A DNA stretch of 64,000 bases. Source: Phaseolus vulgaris. Its lineage: Eukaryota; Streptophyta; Magnoliopsida; Fabales; Fabaceae. This document shows, one piece after another, positions 57,106-64,000 of the stretch (within the stretch, counting starts at the first letter, position 1; the number at the start of each line of letters is the position of its first letter). The notes below the pieces were generated by a model. That model was not told the DNA's origin. It saw only the letters and a program-made list of their open reading frames with translations, and ran no database searches. The translations under genes and the position numbers were made by a program. The stretch is from NCBI RefSeq assembly GCF_000499845.2, contig NC_023758.2, positions 18,579,984 through 18,643,983 of the forward strand. Reading direction: 5' to 3'.

Positions 57106-57813
57106 CTGCGCACAAAGTGCAGCACTTTGTCTGGAAGAACATCGTATGTCGCTTTGGTGTGCCCAGGCGATTGGTGTCCGACAATGGCACCCAGTTTGCA
57201 AGCCAACAACTAAGAAACCTGTGCGCAGAGGTAGGCATCAAGCAGGTGTTCGCATCAGTCGAACACCGCCAGACGAATGGACAAGTAGAGTTAGCTGAGA
57301 GGACTGAAGAGAGGGTTAGAGAAAGCTAAAGGGGCGTGGGTAGAGCAAGTGCCAAGGATTGTATGGGCGTACCACACTACACCCCAATCCACCACCATGG
57401 AAACGCCTTTCAGTCTAGTATATGGGTCAGATGCGATGATCCCAGTCGAGATCCACGAAAGCTTGCCACGTTACCAGAATTTTGTGGCTGAAGAGTCCAA
57501 CGAAGAAAGGCGAGTGAACCTAGTCTTACTAGACGAAGCCAGGGAGGAAGCAAGAATAAAGACCGAGACAATAAAGAGAATAGTGGAGCGACAGTATAGC
57601 TCCAAGGTGATGCCCCGGCAATTCCAGGTTGGTGACTTAGTCATGAGGAAGGCTCACCCATATGAGCTAGAGAATAAGTTATCTCCCAAATGGGCCGGAC
57701 CCTTTAGAGTCACCAAAACCAAGGGGAATGGTTCGTACGATCTAGAGACTTTGGAAGGAGGTCCCATTCCACGCAGCTGGAATGTGGCCAATTTAAAATT
57801 TTATTTCACTTAA
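57106..57813 (+). pseudogene. T2 integrase, 3' part
   Basis: This continues the frame cut at 44380: the HFVWKNIVCRFG motif, Asp in VSDNGTQF, then Glu in NGQVEL. A loss of about 14 bp just after this Glu shifts the frame. The rest (57349-57813) has PFSLVYGSDAMIPVEI, VGDLVMRKAH and KLSPKWAGPFR and ends YFT. Confidence 0.85.
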
Positions 57814-57840
57814 ATTATGAGTAACGAAATACGAATTGTA

Positions 57841-57898
57841 AAGGGGACACTCTTTTTCCCTCTCGGGGGTTTTTTAATGAGGTCACCCAAGTAAAAGA
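57841..57898 (+). other. Conserved box after Tat integrase (T2)
   Basis: AAGGGGACACTCTTTTTCCC, CGGGGGTTTTTTAATGAGG and TCACCCAA, the third copy of the box seen in T1 and T3. Confidence 0.6.
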
Positions 57899-57994
57899 GA
57901 AGTTCAAGAAAACTTTGTCTCAGTTTTTCTCCCCCCACTCAAAGTATAAAGACCAAAAGGTAAAGATATAAAAGACAAAGACCCAAGGCAGCAT

Positions 57995-58160
57995 CAGAAG
58001 TCGCGAAGATGAGGCGTCGCCAAGATGAGGCGTCGCCAAGATGAGGAGTCGCCAAGAGGGGGGCATTGCCAAACGTAGGCGTCGCCAAGAGGGGGCACCG
58101 CCAGAAAGAGGCATCGCCGGAGCAAGGTGTCGCCAAACGTAGGCATCGCCTAAGCAAGGC
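57995..58160 (+). repeat. GAGGCGTCGCCAAGAT short repeats (T2 tail)
   Basis: Units of about 16-18 bp, GATGAGGCGTCGCCAA, with degenerating copies. The same word occurs in the T2 LTRs (39960, 63645) and in the internal LTR-like piece (59770-59880). Confidence 0.75.
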
Positions 58161-58359
58161 ACAGACATCAAAATCCAAACCAAGTAGTAAGAACACGTGC
58201 GTTCGCCTAAAGGTCAAGATGACAGGTATGTCCAACACAAGGTAAAACCCGGGTGTTTTAGTCCTTGAGTAGGGGTTAAGGGATTCCTTTGGGACGCCCC
58301 CTCCTGAAGTATGAATAACTAGCCCCGGTATAAGATGGCAGCACTTCGCCTTGGTCTTT

Positions 58360-58610
58360 TTTAGACACCCTGAGGACGATACGGCGCTGCTGTAATAGGC
58401 CTCTCCTCAGGCGTGGGCACCAAGCACCGAAGAGATAAGGGACCAGTTGCCTTGGTGTTTGAGATGCTCCATGGACGATACGACGCTGTTATACAGGCCT
58501 CTCCATGGGCACGGGCACCAAAGCACGATTTTGTCCCTAGTGTTCGACACGCAAAGGGCACCCAGAGCAGGTCTCCCTTTAAGCGTGGACACTCAGTACA
58601 GGTAAAATAA
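58360..58610 (+). repeat. T2 tail block, copy 1
   Basis: AGACACCCTGAGGACGA to GACACTCAGTACAGG. It repeats at 60046-60295 with moderate divergence, and holds paired CTGTAATAGGCCTCTCC and CTGTTATACAGGC words. Confidence 0.8.
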
Positions 58611-58811
58611 ACCCTCCTAAACACAATGGGGGGAGTGCCGGAGGTAACGCACGCAGCATGGCTGAGGAAGCAGAAGTAGACAAGAATATGCAAAAATAAA
58701 ATGGGCAGCGCTTAGACGAAACCAAAGTATAGCTCAAGAGTTAGGGTTACAGATAAAGTTCGTGATAACGGCAGATTAGACAAATGGGGCAACCATGTAC
58801 ACGCCCTATGT

Positions 58812-59229
58812 TCATATGAAAAGCGAAATCAGGCCACCTTTCAGTGGCCTCCGGAGTCTGAGCGGGAGGATGATGAAGCCCCGTTCTCGGCCCTCAACGC
58901 CTGGGCAAGCTGCGACCTCTGTTGTCGGTTTATCTTCGAACTTGCACCAAAAGAGACAAGCATGGTGAAGATACCACAAGATTAGTCATGCAAAAATCCA
59001 GTAAAGGCGAAGGATGAGAGGTTTTAAGGTAATCTCCCATACATATATATTTCTCCAAGGCCTCAGCGTTGTACTCCAGACTTATCAAGGTGGCAGCGTC
59101 AAAGCCCCCCACATGTTCCCTCAGGGCCCTGGCGAAAAGTAAGCTAGAGCACTCGTCAAGGAGTTCACGCGAAGCCCACGCATAAAGATCCTTAGGGTTG
59201 ACTCTAGGGGTAGGAGGATTGGTAGACAT
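58812..59229 (-). pseudogene. T2 antisense gene a, internally deleted
   Basis: ATG at 59229 (MSTNPPTPRVN). The frame joins the N-terminal LLDEC...ALREHVG part directly to the C-terminal GFDAATLISLEYNAE part, so the whole Transposase_28-like core present in T3 antisense gene 2 is missing. A last exon starting FEDKPTTE ends at 58812. Without the core it is unlikely to work. Confidence 0.65.
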
Positions 59230-59693
59230 GTTGCCCAAGCTGTCAGTGAAGGAACTAGAAGATCAAAGGAGAAAGATGCGGTAGAAGTGCAGACGGGAAA
59301 TGCCAACGAGAAAAGAACGCAGGAAGAAGTCTTTGGAAGGAAGAGGAACGGTGCGAAGAAGATGCGAAAACACAGAGATGATGAGTGCAGGCACGAGATT
59401 TCAAAGACCCAAACATTACAGTTGAGGCGCCAAAGGACACGAAAAGGAGCACCGTGCGATCGAGCCACGTGTCAGGAGATGGGAGGACGACCTTTAGCGT
59501 CACTTGTTCTCATTCAGAGAACGTCGTGTCGACAGAGTCCCCGAGGGTACGACGCGCCGGCGAAGAAGAGAACATCTTGTCAAAAGCTCAGAAAATGTCA
59601 AGATCAAATCGAGCAGGGGAACGTCCCATCAGCAATATGGGAAACGCCACGTGGATGGCGTGGGCGAGACCTTAGGCTTTTCGCTAAAGCAAA
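59230..59693. other. T2 internal pre-LTR-like region
   Basis: It parallels 63100-63560: both end CCACGTGGATGGCGTGGGCGA and CCTTAG.CTTTTCGCT-like words. The G-rich purine tract is missing. No gene. Confidence 0.55.
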
Positions 59694-60045
59694 TGTTCCG
59701 CCCTCAGGCGTTGACCAGAGTCAAGGTCAAAGTCAACGCCAAGGCCAAAGTCAACAGATTGACCGCACCAGGCATCGCCAAGACATGGCGTCGCCAAGGT
59801 AGGGCGTCGCCAGTGTAAGATGCGGATGGCATCGCCAGCATAAGACGTTGATGGCGTCGCCAATATAAGGCACTGATGGCGTCGCCCCCCGATACCGACG
59901 GGTAGGAAAGACTGTGGAGGGGGGCGAAGTCGCCAGAAGCCAAGCAAGTCATCAGCGGCGTTGCTCCCCGATACCCATCGGAAGGAAAGACCATGGAGGG
60001 AGTGACCCCATGGGAGGCTTCAAGCCTGCCTAGTGCTTGGCGTTT
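59694..60045 (+). repeat. LTR-start-like fragment inside T2
   Basis: TGTTCCGCCCTCAGGCGTTGACCAGAGTCAAGGTCAA follows the T2 LTR start, then GGCGTCGCCA repeats and GGGTAGGAAAGACTGTGGAGG as at 63775. It breaks into the tail block at 60046. Confidence 0.65.
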
Positions 60046-60295
60046 CTAGACACCCTGAGGACGAGACGACGCTGCTGTAATAGGCCTCTCCTCAGGCGTG
60101 GGCGCCAAGCACCAAGAGTTAAGGGACAGATTGCCTTGGTGCTTGAGACACTCCATGGACGATACGGCGCTGTTATACAGGCATCTCCATGGGCGTGGGC
60201 ACCAAAGAGCGACTTCGTCCCAAGGGTTCAGACACGCTAAGGACACCCAGAGCAGGTCTCTCCTCGAGCGTGGACATTCAGTACAGGATAAGAAG
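60046..60295 (+). repeat. T2 tail block, copy 2
   Basis: Second copy of 58360-58610, leading into the region before antisense gene b. Confidence 0.8.
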
Positions 60296-60553
60296 AAAGA
60301 GAAGCGTGAAAGCGCGAGATGCCAAAGACAAGAAAAATACGAGGGCCAATGAGGCTCTGAGAGCAGAGATAGCAATCCAATCACATTCAGCTTGTCAGGA
60401 ACGAACAAGCAATAAAGCGAAGATTAATAGCGAAAGTAAAGAGTAAATTGCGTTCCCAGTACATGTACAGAAGGGTCGAGTGCTACGAATGTTCAGATAG
60501 TAACAAGTCATCAAACCAAAGGAAATTAAAAATGGAAGCTGAGAGCCTGCGGT

Positions 60554-62824
60554 TCAATCCTCCAGGTCAAGAGGCACCACCTTTCCATCAACGATGTGGT
60601 TGGCAGAGTCGCATGTTAATCCCTGGGTTCTCGCAAGACGCTTGAGCCAGGGCCTCCTTGAAGCCTTCCTCGAACATGCTCGCCATCTCGTTGGTGAGCT
60701 CCTGGTTCACCCTCTCCAGCTCTTCGATCCTTGAATCCTTAGACGCCAATTGCTTTTCCAAGAACTCCTTCCCCACCTAGAGCTTGTTGGATTCAGCATG
60801 GAGCCTCTCACATTCATGTTGGAGAAGGTCGTGGGCCTCGACCTTTGCCGCCAGGGCACTCTCAGCCTCGGTCAGTTTCTTCCCCCGAGCGGTACACAAC
60901 TCTTCAATTTCTTTTCGCTGCGCTTCGAAGGCACGAACCACCTCATGAAGCCCAATGTTTTGGATTTGATGGTAGGTGAAGAGGGCCAGCAGGTCTGCAT
61001 ATGCTTGTTCGATCTCGTGTGCATATGCTTCGGCCCCCTCCTTGGCCTCTTGGGTCATCTTCAGTGAAGCTTGGTGAGTTTCCTCCCTAAGCCCCCAAGC
61101 TTTTTTCTCTTTCTTCAGTGCCCCCACCTCCTGTTTTAGACTTTGGAGGGCCTGCCTCCCCATCGCGACGCTCTGGGCCTGGGAGCGCCAGTCGAGTGCT
61201 ATCGACAGGAAGGCCCCCATGTAGAAGGGCATGCCTTCTGCCCTGTTGGGGTTTCCCGGCGACATCCCCTTGTTGAATCCCCGCGCAAACTGCTTTAAGA
61301 CGGGGCCGGGAATCAGAATCTCGAGGAGAGAAGGAACAGGAGCAGGCGCGGGACGGGCTGAGCCTGAAGCTACAGCTGCTTCAGACAATGGTAGTGGCGG
61401 AGGAGCAGACTCAGCCCCTTCATCCCTTTCTTCTTGGACTGTTTGCGGTGGAGGAGACGTGGCACTTGGAGGGCTGTCCCTTAGAGAGTCCACGACACCG
61501 CCTGGAGACGCGGTTGGCAGGGTAGGGACCCTAGTAGCTTTTCTCTTATTGAAGACCAAGCCAACATCTGAGTCTTCGCTATCAGAAGTTATCTCCAACA
61601 CCCTCTTCCCTTTATCTAGGGGTGCTAGAGCACACGTCGACGTCGCGACCAGTGGGACCGCATCAATGGGAGAAGGGGAAGTAGGAGTTTGGTGTGTTTG
61701 GGGAGAGGATGGTGGAGATGGTAGGGAAATGATGGGCGCCGGGGGAGTAGGGGGAGGCACGCCAAGGGTGAGGGAGTCCCCACCCCCCATGACGGATTTC
61801 AGTTGCTTCAGGGCCTTGGCAAGTGTGCGGCGCTTTGAAGAGTCCATTACCGAACCTGCGTCAGTCAGAATAACCAAGCAAAGAGTAACTCGGGTGAGAA
61901 AGAATGAAAGCACATATAGGCAAACCATAGAAGTTCAAGCAATTCAAGTAAGTTCACATACAGCGATTCAGACAATCCAATTCAAACAAGACCAAGTAAG
62001 TGCAAGCAAGTTCAAGCAAACGTAATCAAAAGGCAAATACCGAAGTAGGTGGAAAGGCCGTGGGCCTTGAACTCGTTGGCAATAAGCTTGGCGGTGTCGA
62101 AAACCATCCCGAGTCCAGTTAAAACCTTGCACACCTCCGTGTCAGCGAAGGCGAGTTCATCCAAGGCCTTGGGCTTGGTCGATATGGGCTTCTCCGACCA
62201 GTACAGGGGAAAGCCCTCCAGTGCAGTGGGATCGAATTTGGTCGCACGCACCTTGAAGAACTTTCCCTTCCACCCTTTGAATGAGTTTTGGAAGAGGGTG
62301 AGGATGATGCGACCGACAACGCCAAAGAAGCTCATCCATAGACTCTTACCCTGCTTTTTCACCTCGAAGAAGTGAAGGAAGATGTCCACGGAAAGGGGAA
62401 TGCCCAGTAACCCACAGAGAATTTGGAAGCCCTTGACGAACGCCCAGCTGTTGGGGTGAAGTTGGGCAGGGGCAGTGTTGATCTCAGTAAGTAACTCCCT
62501 TTCGAAGGGAGTAAAGGGAAGGCGCAGGCCCACGCGTTTGAATACCATTTGGTAGACGAAGAAGAAAGGACTTCCCCCAGTGGCCCTTTCGTCCACGCAA
62601 ACAGGTTCCCTCGGCCTTACACGACATACGAAGATGTGGGAGTCATGGGTCTTGTGGAATGCGTTGAAATTGTAGAGCGTGGGGTCCCCCCTGTGGGCCT
62701 CAATGTCTTCGACGGAGGTTAAAGTGGAACACTCCGCAAGAAGTTCATCGGAGGCCCAGCAGTATTCCTCCCTGTAGTTGGACCTGGGGGGTGGTGGAGC
62801 AGCAGTAGTCTTGGTTTTCGCCAT
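60554..62824 (-). pseudogene. T2 antisense gene b, nearly intact
   Basis: Exon 1 runs from ATG 62824 (MAKTKTTAAPPPP) to 62041, with LRLPFTPFERELL, APAQLHPNSWAFVKGF, DIFLHFFEVKK and EGFPLYWSEK (Transposase_28-like). The donor G|GTATTT, a 185-bp intron and the acceptor GACGCAG lead to exon 2 at 61855, which stays in frame (MDSSKRRTLAKALKQLK). Exon 2 has a Pro/Ser-rich acidic linker and a long coiled coil. Damage is limited to TAG at 60777-60779 (probably from CAG) and a shift near 60615. The end VDGKVVPLDLED matches the T1 and T3 ends. Expected product about 680 aa; function unknown. Confidence 0.78.
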
Positions 62825-63564
62825 CGACTCAAGAGCTGAAGAATGAAGAAAAAGAAAGGGTTCAGCAAAAGGGGGTTTTGAAGAGGAAAAAAGGGGAAAA
62901 AAGAGAAACCCTCGACGAACCCTACCCACGCGAGGAAGAGGAAAAAGACATAGGAACAGGGAAACAAAAGAACAGGGCAACAAGGCAAGAACATAAACAG
63001 TCCCAGGCAGTTCATTCACACACAAAGCTAAACAGCGAAGAAGAAGAGTTATTGAGGGGAAAAAGATCGTACCTTTGAGTATTGGAGTGGTTGGGAACAA
63101 ATAGTGCGAAGGAGGAAACAGAGGTCGCGGAGAGAGAACTCGAGGAAGATGAACAGTGCTGAGAATGCGAAGAGAGCGAATGAAACAGTGGCTTCGAGCG
63201 CGGGGTTGAGTAACTTAAACGCTACGAAGGAAGCCCAAGGGGTATTAAATCAGGACCGTTCGATGAGTCCACATGTCGCAGTATGATGCGCTCCCCGGGA
63301 GCGCAAGACGCTTGGGATAGTGACCGCGTGATGGGCCACGTGGCGAGTGATTAAGCGTGACCCAAAGCGTCACTTTTCCTGATTCAGAGGATGTCCCGTC
63401 AGCCATTAAGAAGATGTCATGTGCTCAGGGAATGTCATGTCAACTGCTCGGGAAATGTCACGTCAGCAAGAATGACATGTCACCAGAGTGCCACGTGGAT
63501 GGCGTGGGCGAGGCCTTAGTCTTTTTGCTGAAGACAAGTCATCAGCTCAAGACTGGGGGGCTTG
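62825..63564. other. T2 pre-LTR region with polypurine tract
   Basis: Likely promoter and leader side of antisense gene b. From 63380 there are four or five copies of a (A)ATGTCA(T/C)GTCA-type word. The tract GACTGGGGGGCTTG ends at 63564. Confidence 0.6.
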
Positions 63565-64000
63565 TGCACCGTCCCGTCCCCGGGTGTTGACTAAAGTCAA
63601 AGTCAAAGATACGGTGGGACCCATTGAGGGGCCCAAGGAAGGAGGATGAGGCGTCGCCAAGAGGAAGAGGCGTCGCCAAGAGGAAGAGGCGTCGCCAAGA
63701 AGAAGAGGCGTTGCCAGGACGTTGATGGCATCGCCAGTATAAGACGCTAATGGCGTCAACCCCCGATACCCACGGGTAGAGAAGACTGTGGAGGGGGCGA
63801 AATCGCCAGAAGTCAAGTTCGAGGGGAGAGAAAGATGGCTTCAAGACCATAGTTCCAATATTATTGGGGAGTACATAGACTCGTGAAGCCCACGCCACCT
63901 CACGGTGCTTCCTGGGATAGATACGACCCAAGAGAGGGTCATACCCAGGGATGAACCAAGGCATGGTACGAGAGGAAGGTAGATACACTCCCCGGGTGAG
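63565..64000 (+). repeat. T2 3' LTR, cut by window end
   Basis: TGCACCGTCCCGTCCCCGGG onward matches 39878 onward, with one extra 18-bp GAGGAAGAGGCGTCGCCA unit. About 690 bp should lie beyond the window. Confidence 0.85.

Larger units (their letters stand above)
39873..64000 (+). mobile_element. T2: Tat-lineage element containing T3
   Basis: It runs from its 5' LTR (about 39873) to a 3' LTR that leaves the window. Without T3 the visible part is about 11.4 kb. It carries gag, protease, RT, split integrase, two antisense cassettes and an internal LTR-like piece. The two LTRs differ at about 4-5% of the sites I could compare, plus one 18-bp repeat-unit difference. Confidence 0.82.

Overview
This is plant nuclear DNA made almost entirely of nested repeats. 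I find no host gene, tRNA, rRNA or CRISPR array. The Ty3/gypsy families (a CRM-like chromovirus and a Tat-lineage element with an antisense gene), the CACTA (En/Spm) transposon and the GT-AG introns point to a flowering plant. From general recall of similar polyproteins I favour a phaseoloid legume, but only as inference.

The base layer is a tandem satellite with a monomer of about 165 bp (10101-12075, 29891-30660, 31881-33394, and reversed in 33395-34381). CRM-like elements sit in it. A1 ends at 10100. B spans 12076-29890 with target duplication CTATC. A4 is a solo LTR at 30846-31880 (minus strand, duplication CTTCC). A3 starts at 34382. Their LTRs begin TGATG and contain the last codons of pol, as in CRM elements. 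CRM-type insertions in a satellite of nucleosomal size make a centromeric or pericentromeric origin likely.

Younger insertions lie inside these. Tat element T1 (from left of the window to 5893) splits A1. CRM-like A2 (13970-24069, 5' part lost) lies in the leader of B and is itself split by a complete CACTA transposon (14097-21918, duplication CTT) with two open genes: TNP2 transposase, and a ten-exon TNP1 gene with a Ulp1-type protease domain. In the right half, the 5' LTR of A3 holds a Tat solo LTR (T4, minus strand, 34990-36173). The reverse transcriptase region of A3 is broken by Tat element T2 (39873 to beyond the window). T2 integrase is split in frame by Tat element T3 (44381-57105, duplication CTGCG).

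The Tat elements follow one plan: LTR, gag, protease, reverse transcriptase, RNase H, a second archaeal-type RNase H (visible in T3), integrase, a conserved box, hairpin-forming short tandem repeats, a spliced antisense gene, polypurine tract, LTR. The retroelement coding regions carry stops, many of them C-to-T changes in Gln or Arg codons, plus frameshifts and deletions. The CACTA element is the only one whose genes look intact, so it is the best candidate for recent activity.
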